From the NCBI GenBank assembly GCA_037349315.1, contig JBAIAC010000018.1, forward strand, positions 5,828,001 to 5,892,000: a DNA stretch of 64,000 nucleotides, written 5' to 3'. The notes below the pieces were generated by a model. That model made no database searches. It was given only the letters and a program-made list of their open reading frames with translations, and had not been told where the DNA came from. The translations under genes and the position numbers were made by a program. Shown piece by piece: positions 45,715-57,398 of this stretch; within the stretch, counting starts at the first letter, position 1, and each line of letters starts with the position of its first letter. Source of the stretch: Chelydra serpentina. Taxonomy: Eukaryota; Chordata; Testudines; Chelydridae.

Positions 45715-46261
45715 CGGACACTACTATATCAACAGATGCTGCCAAATTTCATGCCCTTCAGCAGCCCTTGTGGGGACATGACATCAAGCTTGCTTCAAAG
45801 AAGCAAATCTATAGAACCACAATTATACTAATTATATGATACAGCAGTGAAACATGGGTGCAGAGGAAGGCTGAAGAGTGGCGGACTGATGTTTTCAATT
45901 CTCATCATCTTTGACAGCAAGATAACTGGCAGGATAAGATCAGAAACGAGGTTATTCATAACCAAATCCAGCAATTGCCTCCATCAGCACTGGTTCAGCT
46001 TTGGTGGCTGACTTGGTCTAGACATGTTATTAGGATGGAAGACCAATGAATTACAAAGTGTATTTACCAATGGATGCACCTACATAACCAGCGATCAAGT
46101 TGTTATCCCCAAAGCTTCAGTGGTCCGGTAAGATCCCAATGATGGACATAAGCTGACTATCCAGCCAGATCATCTTAAAGACCTAACTAGAGATTGATTT
46201 GGGTAGCACTTGATGGGCAAGGGGGATACATCCCTTTGGGTTTTGCCATGATTATGATGAT

Positions 46262-46560
46262 GAATTGTGGTCATCCATAAATTTTATCAGCAGTGATTTT
46301 ATATTTACTTCTAGATCATAAATGAAAATGTTGAATAGCATCGGGCCAAGTACCAATCCTTACCCTAATCACTTCCAGCCCAGTGATTAATTCATATTTA
46401 GCTGCCATAATGAGGTCCAAATGAGAGCTGCTTCACTTTGAGTGCAATACCATGGTCTTAAAAAACATCATTCAATGGATTCTCTATTAACAACTACTTT
46501 TTGAGATATGTCAGTTAGCCACTTCTTAATTCATTTAATGTGTGTGAGAGAGATGGGGTG
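46262..46560 (-). mobile_element. Old CR1-type RT fragment
   Basis: The minus strand gives a GPMLFNIFIYDLEVNIKSLL-like block (RT motif B region) and, upstream, a decayed KWLTDISKS-like segment. It is heavily mutated. Confidence 0.55.
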
Positions 46561-47980
46561 ATATTCTGCCCAGGACAAGAAAGTGCTAAAGGCCATACTT
46601 GGACTCATGTAGCCATACTCACTGCACCTGTCCTGGGTTTGGCCTTAAAAGTGGGGGGGCAGTCTGGCAGTTAGGCTGGAGGCTGGCTGGGTTGGCAAGA
46701 GATGTAAGATTTTCTGACCCCAAATGAAGCCACTCTGGAAACTGAAGAAATATCTATTAGAGATAGAGAATGGATACAAAGTAGAAAATAAAAAGAGAAA
46801 AGTAGAAGCAGAATCAGATGATGATATCATCAAAGTAGCAGCGCTGAGGAAAGAAACAAACCAAAATGTCATAATTGTAAGATCCCTAGACAAAGAAATA
46901 AGATTGGGTGATGTTTACCCTGTGAAAGTAGCTGACTAGGTTAAAAAGAGGCACGGAGGATATAGTAAGAGCCAGGAAGCTGTGAGATGAGTTGGTACAC
47001 TGCTAAAAATTAAAATGCTGAGGAAATTTAAAGTAAGTTGCCATATACCAAAGTATTTGACTGAAACAAAAAAGGGGAAATATATGGAGTGCCATTAGAA
47101 CTGACCAATGATGAGCTAACTAAAAGCACATTTCCTCCCTAATTCTTGCAATTTGAATATACAAAACAGACGTTGGGAGGGGGAATTGTGTGTATTTAAG
47201 TAATGGATTTCCAGCTGTGCACTGTTGGGAACTGGTGCACATCTGTGACATCATCACCCAAACAGTCAAAGTCCCCAGACATTGTCTAATAAAGATTTTG
47301 TAGCTGCCCTGGGACTGGACATGATCGCTCTTGAGGGCCCTTCAAACCGTACAGTAATATGATTCTATATGAAGAATGAGTACCTTTTATGTCTAAACCA
47401 CAGATGTGCAGACATATAGTTTTGTTGTTGCTCTAGCGGTTTGATATCAATCCTAGCTCAAAGCAATACCAAAAACTAGAAAATGTGCATCCTGAAAATC
47501 TGATATTTCAAATTAAAGATCAATTTTCAATAATCTCTTAAAATTTGCTATTTTGACCTTTGTATATGTTGCAATTTGTCTGAGACAACATTAAGTTTGG
47601 GTTGGGGAACACGACTAATTAAGGATTATTTGTCAATGGAGAACTAAACAAACTTCTTACCTGCTCATGTCCAGACTTTCTAAGGTTTGGGGTTTTTTAA
47701 AGGTGTGCAATTTTTGTAAATAAAATATAATATTGTTTTATGGGCATTAGCTGAATTCCATTGAATCACACTTACAACCTTAACTCTTTATTAAAATATT
47801 CTATTCCAGACTATAAGATTTCATTATACTGACTACATATCTATTGTGTGCTGAATTGTATAGTTATCCTTTTTAAAAAAAAAAAAAACAAGAGGGAGCC
47901 TTTTCTTAAGATCACTAAAAATATAATTTTCTTCTCTCTCACTATCCTATACATGAGAGAAAGACCCAGATTCTACCCTC
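46561..47980. other. Unassigned; includes a CR1-like tail at 47310-47372
   Basis: A GTATTTAAG TATA-like motif near 47195 and AATAAAG at about 47288 are followed by GACTGGACATGATCGCTC and CAGTAATATGATTCTATATG, which resembles a CR1-type 3' tail. The 71-codon plus frame at 46724-46939 (lysine- and glutamate-rich) has no known motif. A run of about 15 A lies near 47875-47890. Confidence 0.35.
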
Positions 47981-48413
47981 TTATAGACTCATAGACTTTA
48001 AGGTCAGAAGGGACCATTATGATCATCTAGTCTGACCTCCTGCACAATGCAGGCCACAGAATGTCACCCACCCACTCCTGGAATAATCCTCTCACCTATG
48101 TCTCAGCTATTGAAGTCCTCAAATCATAGTTTAAAGACTTCAAGATGCAGAGATCCTCCGGTAAGTGACCCGTGCCCCATGCTGCAGAGGAAGGCAAAAA
48201 ACCTCCCGGGCCTCTGCCAATCTCCCCTGAAGGAAAATTCCTTCCCGACCCCAAATATGGCGATCAGCTGAACCCCGAGCATGTGGGCAAGACTCACCAG
48301 CCAGACACCCAGGAAAAAGTTCTCTGTAGTAACTTCTAACATCCCATCATTGACCATTGGTCCTATTTACCACTGATGGCAATTTTACCACTGACTAAGA
48401 TCATGTTATCCCA

Positions 48414-50375
48414 TCAAACCATCCCCTCCATAAATGTATCTAGCTTAATCTTGAAGCCAGATAGGTCTTTTGCCCCCACTGCTTCCCTTGGAAGGCTGTT
48501 CCAGAACTTCACTCCTCTGATGGTTAGAAACCTTCGTCTAATTTCAAGTCTAAACTTCCTGATGGCCAGTTTATATCCATTTGTTCTTGTGTCCACATTG
48601 GTACTGAGCTGAAATAATTCCTCTCCCTCCCTGGTATTTATCCCTCTGATATATTTAAAGAGAGCAATCATATCTCCCCTCAGCCTTCTTTTGGTTAAGG
48701 TAAACAAACCAAGCTCCTTGAGTCTCCTTTCATACGACAGGTTTTCCATTCCTCGGATCATCCTAGTGGCCCTTCTTTGTACCTGTTCCAGTTTGAATTC
48801 ATCCTTCTTAAACATGGGAGACCAGAACTGCACACAGTATTCCAAATGAGGTCTCATCAATGCCTTGTATAACGGTACTAACACCTCCTTATCTCTACTA
48901 GAAATACCTCGCCTAATGCATCCCAAGACCGCATTAGCTTTTTTCACGGCCACATCACATTGGCGACTCATAGTCATCCTGTGATCAACCAGGACTCCGA
49001 GGTCCTTCTCCTCTTCCGTTACTTCCAACTGATGCGTCCCCAGCTTATAACTAAAATTCTTGTTATTAATCCCTAAATGCATAACCTTACACTTCTCACT
49101 ATTAAATTTCATCCTATTACTATTACTCCAGTTTACAAGGTCATCCAGATCTTCCTGTAGGATATCCCGATCCTTTTCTGAATTGGCAATACCTCCCAAC
49201 TTTGTGTCATCTGCAAACTTTATTAGCACACTCCCACTTTTGGTGCCGAGGTCAGTAATAAAAAGATTAAATAAAATTGGTCCCAAAACTGAACCTTGAG
49301 GAACTCCACTAGTAACCTCCCGCCAACCTGACAGTTCACCTTTCAGTATGACCCGCTGTAGTCTCCCCTTTAACCAGTTCCTTATCCACCTCTCAATTTT
49401 CATATTGATCCCCATCTTTTCCAATTTAACCAATAATTCCTCATGTGGTACTGTATCAAATGCCTTACTGAAATCGAGGTAGATTAGATCCACTGCGTTT
49501 CCTTTATCTAAAAAATCTGTTACTTTCTCAAAGAAGGAGATCAAGTTGGTTTGGCACGATCTACCTTTTGTAAAACCATGTTGTAATTTGTCCCAATTGC
49601 CATTGACCTCAAGGTCCTTAACTACTTTCTCCTTCAAAATTTTTTCCAAGACCTTGCATACTACAGATGTCAAACTAACAGGCCTGTAGTTACCCGGGTC
49701 ACTTTTTTTCCCTTTCTTAAAAATAGGAATTATATTAGCTATTCTCCAGTCAAATGGTACAACCCCTGAGTTTAGAGATTCATTAAAAAATTTTGCTAAT
49801 GGGCTTGCAATTTCATGTGCCAGCTCCTTTAATATTCTTGGATGAAGATTATCTGGGCCGCCTGATTTACTCTCATTAAGCTGTTCAAGTTTGGCTTCTA
49901 CCTCGGATATGGTAATATCTACCCCCACATCCTTATTCCCATTTGTCATGCTGCCACTATTCCTAAGCTCCTCATTAGCCTCATTAAAGACTGAGGCAAA
50001 GTATTTGTTTAGATATTGAGCCATGCCTAGATTATCCTTAACCTCCACTCCATCCTCAGTGTTTAGCGGTCCCACTTCTTCTTTCTTTGTTTTCTTCCTA
50101 TTTATATGGCTATAAAACCTTTTACTATTGGTTTTAATTCCCTTTGCAAGGTCCAATTCTACATGCCTTTTAGCCTGTCTCACTTTATCCCTACATGCTC
50201 TGACCTCGATAAGGTAGGTTTCTTTGCTGATCCCTCCCATCTTCCACTCCTTGTATGCTTTCTGTTTTTTCTTAATCACCTCTTTGAGATGCTTGCTCAT
50301 CCAGCTTGGTCTAAAACCCCTGCCTATGAATTGTTTCCCCTTTCTTGGGATACAGGCTTCTGATAGCTTCTGCAA
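48414..50375 (-). pseudogene. CR1 ORF2, reverse transcriptase and C-terminal domain
   Basis: 653 open codons. Motifs in order: SGGPDNLHPRILKEL (~171-185), NYRPVSLTSVVCKVLEKIL (~229-247), LDFSKAFDTVPHEEL with the first catalytic Asp (~300-314), GVPQGSVLGPILFNLFI (~357-373), KFADDTKLGG with the catalytic FADD (387-390), then the C-terminal region ending near LPREAVGAKDLSGFK. All key RT residues are intact. The protein would copy CR1 RNA by target-primed reverse transcription, but the frameshift and missing 5' part make this copy inactive. The first methionine is inside the original ORF, so it is not a true start. Confidence 0.9.
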
Positions 50376-51042
50376 CTTTAACTTGAAATAATCCCAGGCC
50401 TCCTCCTGGGTCCTTTAGGTCCATAAATTCTTTAGTCCAATCCACTTCCCTAACTAATTTCCTTAATTTATTAAAGTTAGCCCTTTTGAAATCAAAAACC
50501 CTAGTCTCAGATTTATTTTTGTTTATCCTTCCATTTAGTTTGAACTGAATTAGCTCATGATCACTCGAGCCAAGGTTGTCCCCTACAACCATTTCTTCAA
50601 TGAGGTCCTCACTACTCACCAAAACCAAATCTAAAATGGCATCCCCCCTTGTTGTTTCAGCAACTACTTGATGAAGGAATTCATCAGCTATCACATCTAG
50701 GAAAATCTGAGCCCTATTATTATTACTAGCACTTATTCTCCAATCTATATCTGGGAAGTTGAAGTCTCCAATGATCACACAGTTCCCATTAGTATTTACT
50801 TCCTTAAAAACATTAAAGAGGTCTCTATCCATATCCAAATTAGATCCCGGTGGTCTATAGCACACCCCAAGCACTATCCCAGGGGAGGCTCTAGTAGTTT
50901 TCTTCCCCAATGTGATTTTTGCCCAGACAGACTCTGTCTTATCCATTCCATCACTTTTTATTTCTTTACAGTCTACCTCAGCATTGATATACAATGCTAC
51001 TCCCCCACCTTTACCTTTATTTCTATCTTTCCTAAACAGCAC
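50311..51042 (-). pseudogene. CR1 ORF2, endonuclease domain
   Basis: It contains GKGGGVALYI, VLGVCYRPPGSN, CVIIGDFNFPDIDW (GDFN catalytic motif, ~residues 90-103) and SSDHELIQFKL (SDHE motif, ~159-169), the order of the apurinic-type endonuclease of CR1. The frame overlaps the RT frame by 65 bases. The RT-frame reading upstream of 50375 still looks like CR1 (EEAWDYFKLKLQK), which places a single-base frameshift at about 50401-50420, in a short C/G run. The last ~35 residues of this frame are out-of-frame readthrough. Confidence 0.88.
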
Positions 51043-54000
51043 ATACCCTTCAATACCTTATATCTGGCCTCTTCCACTTTCTCGAGAAATTAGACACTGA
51101 TACCCCTAACATATAGAGAAAAATGCACTAAAACCACCACTGAGCACTCCTTATGAAATAGTACAAAGGAAGACAAATATTGATTTTATTTTTAAAAAAT
51201 CATTACCGCTCCTGGTTTTTAAAAAAACCAAGGAAGTGGATGTGAAAAAATTTCATCTCAACTGGAAGACATTTAAGAGTATTTTCTTCCAGTCATGACT
51301 TATGAAGTGGAGACATGAAAGCAAAAACTAAAGGACACAGTCTTTTTTCTCAAGTAAATAATGAGCAGTTTCCTTTACTATTTGCTGTTTTATGGTCCCA
51401 CTGTAGCAGCTTTATAGTGTCAGTTGTATAAGCATTTTCATTTGATGCTGGTATATTCAGGTGCTTGTAACGTCCTTGAAAAATTATACCTTGGGATTAA
51501 AATTTATGAAGACTATGTCCAAACAAAAGGTGATTTTTTTTTTTTTTTAAATGAGTTATCCAAATTTGAAAAAATGGTTTATTTCATGTTACACAATAGT
51601 TCGTTTTTTGTTCATAGAAGGGATAGACACTGTTACTCTTAAGTAGTTCCATTTCTCTCTAAAGGGTAGAACCAGGCAATTGCTGATCTACTTAGAGGGT
51701 TTTCTCATGTTGCAGTGTATCACAGGGTTATATTCCTTCTTTCCTGTTCAACATTTATATGAGGATGTAAGAGGAGATAGGGAGTACATAGTGGAATTAG
51801 GTATTTTCAGTACATAGTGAAGATATCCTCCTCCCCCCGCATCAGATAGAATAGTGCAGGTTATCAGGCAAGATCAGGGCTTGGATGCAAGTTAGCTGAA
51901 GGGAAGTCAGGTTGTGAAAAACCCTGGATTTTGGGGTGGGGGAGGGATTTGAACTTTGGGTCACAGAAGTATTTACAGTAAAACATATCTGAACTTTTTT
52001 TTATACTAGAAACATTAGGCCTTAATTTCAGGCTGTGAATGAAAGTTTCAACTATTCTAAAATGTTAAAAGGGAACTGATGTGAACATCATTGTTCTGTT
52101 TACATAATATTTAAAAAAAATAAAAACTGCTCTGTATATGCACCTAGAGCCTGCCCTGTAATATAGAATATATAAACAGGAGAAAACGGTTGCCAGGCTG
52201 CAGTCCCAAATCTAGCACCTGGCATTTGGTGTATCATTGCCAAACATTTTACAAATAATATGTAAAAGATTCGCTATGCAGCCAATCATAAGTAAATGTC
52301 ATAGGACCGGCTAACCTGACTAAATCAATGGAATGACTCCCATTGACTTTAATGGGTTTTAAATCAGACCCTTAAGCCAGAGAACAATAACTATTTTCAG
52401 GTTTGGATTCTCTCTCGAATTACTTCTCTGTTAAGGGTTCTTCCATTATTAAACAATACAGATTTAAAAGGCATTTTTATAAAATAGAGTACACACTTAT
52501 CCTCAGTAATATGTTAAATTAAAAAAATATTTTATAAGTTTCATGGTGGTAACTATTTGAATTAGGTTGCATCTTCCATGTTCCACAGAGTAAGAAAACT
52601 GTTTAGCTTCTCCTTGGGGGCTTTACCACCATAATGCGGATTAGACACAATCGAGCACAGTGATAAGTACATCCTCCTCTCCACTACTAGATACCTCTCT
52701 AGTATTACAATGCAGGTACTGGAAGAACTGAAAACTGAAGTGAAAATTTAGTGTAAAAGAACTGAAGTGAGAAGTGTAAAAGTCTAACAGTGGTAGAGCT
52801 ACTGCAAATCCTAGACAGGAATAGAATGGAGGCTCTCAATGCTTTCAGGGTAAAGCCCAGAAGAGAAGAAATGTTTTAATTTTCATTATTGTCCAAAGAA
52901 CGTTATGAAATATTAAACCACCTGAATCTGACACAAATTTGTATCTGATAAAGTTCCACACATCTATATCCAGGAACTCTAAGTAGATATGGAAATAGAG
53001 AATGCTCTGACCATGGGATTAAAGTAAATGGGATATACATGCCAAAAAAGGGGATATTTGCAGGGAATTGTGTTTAATGGTAACTTGAAATTGTGCTTTA
53101 AAACATCTCATTTTAGAGTACATTTATTTCTATGGTGTTTTGAGGTTATTTCTATATTTAGCTGTCATTTGCAGCTTGAATGTAGGGATAGAATCACTCA
53201 GCTGTGCTTTGAAATCCTGAAGCCCCACATACTTATAATATAAAGAGAAATAATTCTGGAACAAGGTATAAACATACATAAAAGACTCTTATTTTAACCC
53301 ATTGATTACTGTATGATTAATAATACACTTCATGATAAATAACAGAGCCATAACATATTAAATGTTTACTTTTCTGTCACACTGATATGCACACAAAAAT
53401 TCTTGATTAAAGCTATTTTTCAAATCCTTTGTGATGCAAAAAGTGTTAGGTGACAACCTCTTTATTGTACATAGCAATAGTCTCTGTAGACTCAAACAAT
53501 ATGTTCATAGTTGCTTGTGTTATGGGGCTTTAATGACATCTGTCTGACTTGATTTATGTTGCCTCTAGTCTGGAGTGAAACAGAAAGTTCCTTTTGATGA
53601 CAGCTAGTACTCCCTAAATCAGACCAAGAAATCAGAGCAGCACATCCATCAACATGAACAATTAACTTCAAAATCAATTGCTTATTAATGGATAACATAG
53701 AATATATTGCACCCAAAGGAGTGACAACTGAGGTCCAATTCTCTCAGGCTGTAATAAACCTTCTGCTAAATAAAAATAACAATAAATGAAAACAGGTAAT
53801 GTCTGACTTGTACAAGACATTTACATCTATAAACAAGAATATGCTTGATATTTCTTTATATCAGTTAGCTTTATTTACAGCACAGCATTACCATAGTGTA
53901 ATTATAGTATTAGAAGTGCTATGAATGACCTGAAATATGTAGCATTCCAAAGAAAAAAAACCTCAGTGAAGTTGTAATATTAATGTTAAGAAATCAAGAA

Positions 54001-54332
54001 ATTAAAAAGTCTATAAATGCAGAATCGAAGATGAAAGCTCCCTAACTCCATAACAATGGGAAAAACTTCAGTAGGCACTGAATCAGATCCACAGAGACCT
54101 TCAATTTTTAAGATCTTGTATTGATTTATTCAGACAGTAAAGCATAAGGAATTCAATTTACCTACCTAGAGAATGATAAGCTGAGACATGCCTGCCTAGA
54201 CTGGAACCTGTGGTTCCAGGACATTCTGGACTTCAGCATGAGCAGAAAGCTCTCTGCCTTCTTACACTCACAAAATGATGCGACTCTAATCCTATCTTCA
54301 AGTCAGATCCTCTACAAAAGATTGCCTTTCTG

Positions 54333-54402
54333 GGTGAAATCCTGGCCCCACTGAAGTCAATGGGAGTTTTGCCACTGACTTCAATGAGGCCAGGATTTCA
54401 CC
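54333..54402. repeat. Hairpin repeat, best copy of the family
   Basis: GGTGAAATCCTGGCCCCACT faces its near-exact complement ending GGCCAGGATTTCACC. The 70-bp unit folds back almost completely with a short loop around GAGTTTTGCC. Confidence 0.85.
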
Positions 54403-54968
54403 TCTGGTTTTCAAAATTAGAATGATTTCTCCGGACTACCTCACAGAACTTCTTCCTCTACTCAGCTCCCAAGTCCTAGCAGCTAACTAGTACCACTCAC
54501 CTTTATTTCCTTTCACACAAACATGCTGTTGCTGGTACAAGAGCTTTCTCAACTTCTTTTCCTGTCATTAGGAACAGCTGATCTGTATCTCTTCAGAGAT
54601 CATCAGAACTCCATTTGGTTTGATTTTCTCCTTTGCTTAAGCCTCCTTTTATTACTGCTTTCTGTATTTATTCATTGTTTGGCTGAATTTTCAAAGTATA
54701 CACACACACGCACATCCAGCACTGTACATACATACACGCATACAAAAGCAACTACTGAAAATAGTTGTACACAACACTCAATTACAAAATAGCAAACTGC
54801 AGACAAGCAGTTCTGCACACAACAGAAGCAAATATTTCTGAAAACTTAAATAATACAGGACATGTGGTCTAACTCTGTATGGCTCTTCTGTCAAGAGTAT
54901 TCAGAGGATGATCTCTGGCTTATTTTCCATTTGATTTAAAGCTCAGGTCTTATCTGATCTCACACACT

Positions 54969-55033
54969 CTCACACCAGTGTAATTCCACAGACTTCATTG
55001 GAGTTACTCCTGATTTATACCAGTGTAAGTGAG
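54969..55033. repeat. Hairpin repeat of a second kind
   Basis: CTCACACCAGTGTAATTCCA faces ATTTATACCAGTGTAAGTGAG across a centre of CTTCATTGGAGTTACTCC. It is an imperfect foldback distinct in arm sequence from the GGTGAAAT family. Confidence 0.6.
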
Positions 55034-56029
55034 AAGAAACAAGCCTTTTATATGTGTTAAAGTCCTAATGAAGGTGACAGTAGTTGTTGTTTTTAATCAA
55101 AAAGTATAGCTGTTTGATTCAAGGCTCACAGCTTGCATCAAATTCAAGGCTCTGAGAAAAAAGAAAGAATGGGTCAAGAGAAGTATTACTCTACCTCTCT
55201 TTGTCCCACTTTAAGCATCTGTTTTACAAAAAACTATCCCCATTTTTCAGCAAGATGGAGCTGCAATGATTCCAACTCCAATGTAGAATGTGTGCAGCTG
55301 TCTTTACCACTGTGACAACTTGGTGATAAAAACTCCTATACTCAGTGCACACTAGAGTATACACCAATGGTAGCACTGTTGCAGCTGAATTGTTGCTGAA
55401 AAATGTAAAAAATTTCCTAGCATAGAAAAGGCCTAAGAAAGCAAGAATCCAGAAACGTAACATCACATCAACTTCAGCAAAAAAGATGCAGAACGGGCCA
55501 CAACTAGTTCTGTGCATCAGCTGGGATATTTTCTATTTCTATATTACATCTGAATGTATTAAACACATACAGAGCAGGGATAAAAAACTCGCCCTCCTCC
55601 CTCACCTTTTTTTCTATTGTTAGGCTTCAACTGTATTGCCATTAAATCACTTCAGCTGCTTAGCACATCCTCAGCCCCCTTCAATAACACCATGAAAACT
55701 ACTGCATACTAAACACTGTCAAAGCTTTCTCTCACACTATATCATAAATAACCCCAAATGGTATCTACAAAGGATAAACAATACTGCTTCTATGCTATAA
55801 TAAAATAAGGTCCTGGTAGCACAAGAGTCTAAAAGATTTAGGAAGAAATGAAAAGGACACATTCCTATATCCATCAAACATTAGGATACAAAAATGAGTC
55901 CCTATGTTGTGCTGTATTTGTCTTCAAATAGCTTTTTTAAATTCTCTAGCATGGTCCATCCCTGCTTTTTTTCCCCTCACACAGGAGAAGATTACTCACC
56001 CTGTGCAGTAACTGACGTTCTTTGAGATG

Positions 56030-56204
56030 GCTGTCCCTGTGGGTGCTTCACTTTAGGTGATTGCATGCCCCTGAACTTGTTATCGGAGATTTGTAGCAGC
56101 AGTAACTGGCTGGGTCACACATGTGCTGTCCCCATCTCATGCCGCCTCAGGCAGTTACATAGCACCATGCCACCAAACCCCCTTGGTTCCTTCTCTACCG
56201 CAGA
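56030..56204 (+). repeat. DIRS inverted terminal repeat, 3' copy
   Basis: Starts GTCCCTGTGGGTGCTTCACT. It is the reverse complement, at roughly 75-80 percent by eye, of 62829-63006, including GATTTGTAGCAGCAG and CCTTCTCTACC. Confidence 0.8.
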
Positions 56205-56259
56205 GTCTCTAGCATGAAAATTCCAAAGTAGAGGGGAGAAGGGAGGGTAGCGTAACAAC

Positions 56260-56345
56260 CATCTCAAAGAACCTCAATTACTGCACAGGGTAAGTAACCT
56301 TCTTCTTCGAGGGGTGTCCTGTGGGTGCTCCACTTTAGGTGACAG
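56260..56345 (+). repeat. DIRS internal complementary region
   Basis: The first half (CCATCTCAAAGAAC...CAATTACTGCACAGGGT, 56260-56292) is the reverse complement of the outer 3' end at 55997-56029. The second half (TAAGTAACCTTCTTCTTCGA then GGGTGTCCTGTGGGTGCTCC) is the reverse complement of the outer 5' end at about 62980-63025. It therefore joins the two element ends, as expected for the template that lets DIRS form a closed circle. Confidence 0.8.
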
Positions 56346-56479
56346 AAGAGCAGTGCCCACCAGTGGAAGAGAGGGGATTCAGAGTTGCAACTGTGATGGA
56401 TGATAAAACCGTAGGTCTGAATAGAGCATCTGATGATGAATGCTGCTGCTCTATGGCATAATGTGTGAATGTATGGGCT

Positions 56480-57285
56480 GGCACCCAGGTTGCTGCTTTT
56501 TAGATATCCATAATGGAGACATGGTTGAGGAAGGCTATTGAAGCAGATGATGCTCTGGTGGAATGCGTACAGGTCCCCAGTGGTGGTTTTAGCTGTTGTT
56601 GACGGTAACAAAAGTCAGTATAGTTGGAGATCCATTTTGATAGCCTCCGTTTAGATATGGTGGACTCTTTAGCCAATTCCATGATGGAAATAATTGTTGT
56701 GATTTTCTAAAAGTCTTCGTTCTCTCAATGTAAAAGGCTAACACCCTTCAGATATCCAGGGTATGGAGTGCTGCTTCTTGTTTATTCTCATGGGGTTTTG
56801 AAAAGAATGATGGGAGATGAATTGGCTGATTCAGACAGAATGAAGACGCAACCTTATGTAAGAACTTGGGATGTGGTCTTAAGGTAACTTTGTACTTGAA
56901 AAATGTTGTATATGGGGGTGCAACATGAAGGCTCCTAGTTCCTCTACCCACCTGGTGGACGTGATGGCGGCAAGGAAGGCCACCTTCATCGAAAGGTGGA
57001 GTAGTGAACAGGTCACTAGTGGTTCAAATGGGGTACAGTAAGGCCCTGTAACAACAGTTTGAGGTCCCATGGTGGAGTAGGGGCTCATGTTTTCGGGTAA
57101 ATGTTACAAAGGCTCTTGAGAAAATGCTTGCTGGTTGGGTGAGCAAAGATCGAGAACTCATCCACTTTGTGGTGGTATGCTGTGATAGCTGAGAGGTATA
57201 CTCTGATGAAGCTGATGGAGAGGCCCGATTTCTTAAGTTCCCATATATAGTCTAGTACCAGGGGTAGAGAAGAGGAAACTGCCAT
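56480..57285 (-). pseudogene. DIRS tyrosine recombinase remnant
   Basis: Successive frames give VLDYIWELKKSGLSISFIRV and HPTSKHFLKSL (N-terminal domain), then PFEPLVTCSLLHLSMKVAFL and STRWVEELGAF, where the Arg is the first catalytic residue region. After that come FKYKVTLRPHPKFLHKV, LPSFFSKPHENKQEAALH and LSKWISNYTDFCY. The order and spacing fit the catalytic core of DIRS recombinases. At least two frameshifts and stops break it, and I could not place the final catalytic tyrosine with certainty. Confidence 0.75.
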
Positions 57286-57398
57286 GATCTATTTTGGCAC
57301 CATGTATTGAATCCCCCCTCCCTCCGATTTGTTCAGGTATGTATGTCATGTAGTTGGTCTATGACTGTTCAAAATGTTCCTTACATCCTCTGAACAGG

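Larger units (their letters stand above)
44650..46260 (+). mobile_element. Second, non-CR1 LINE (RT and C-terminus) with nested inserts
   Basis: Just after the CR1 tail the plus strand reads FIDFHEAFDLVH (RT motif A), then a CVLLPPLFNISTDWL block (motif B) and LDLEYSEDIVWLAL (motif C; the usual catalytic DD is degenerate here). After inserts at 45000-45140 and 45329-45714 it continues with VATVKFLGSIIDHAGGS, DAAKFHALQQPLWGHD and YSSETWVQRKAEEW. The C-terminus reads LWWLTWSRHVIRMEDQ, which resembles the GHV.RM ending of several LINE groups. The clade is not assignable by eye. It is decayed. Confidence 0.6.
47981..51060 (-). mobile_element. CR1 LINE, ~3.1 kb, 5'-truncated, near-intact ORF2
   Basis: This is the largest and youngest-looking LINE here. 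It comprises most of the endonuclease, the full RT with C-terminal domain, a ~430-bp 3' untranslated region and the CR1 3' end (terminal CTATGAGTCTATAAGAG on the minus strand). The 5' end stops within the endonuclease just before GYVLFRKDR, so ORF1, the promoter and about 70 endonuclease residues are absent. CR1 normally inserts as 5'-truncated copies. One frameshift separates the two coding blocks. Confidence 0.9.
51061..55988. other. Unassigned DNA with hairpin repeats
   Basis: About 4.9 kb with no supported exon or assignable large element. It holds hairpin repeats at 54333 and 54969, and a weaker one near 52313-52375. Frames at 53028, 53492, 54523 and 55224 lack motifs. Confidence 0.45.
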
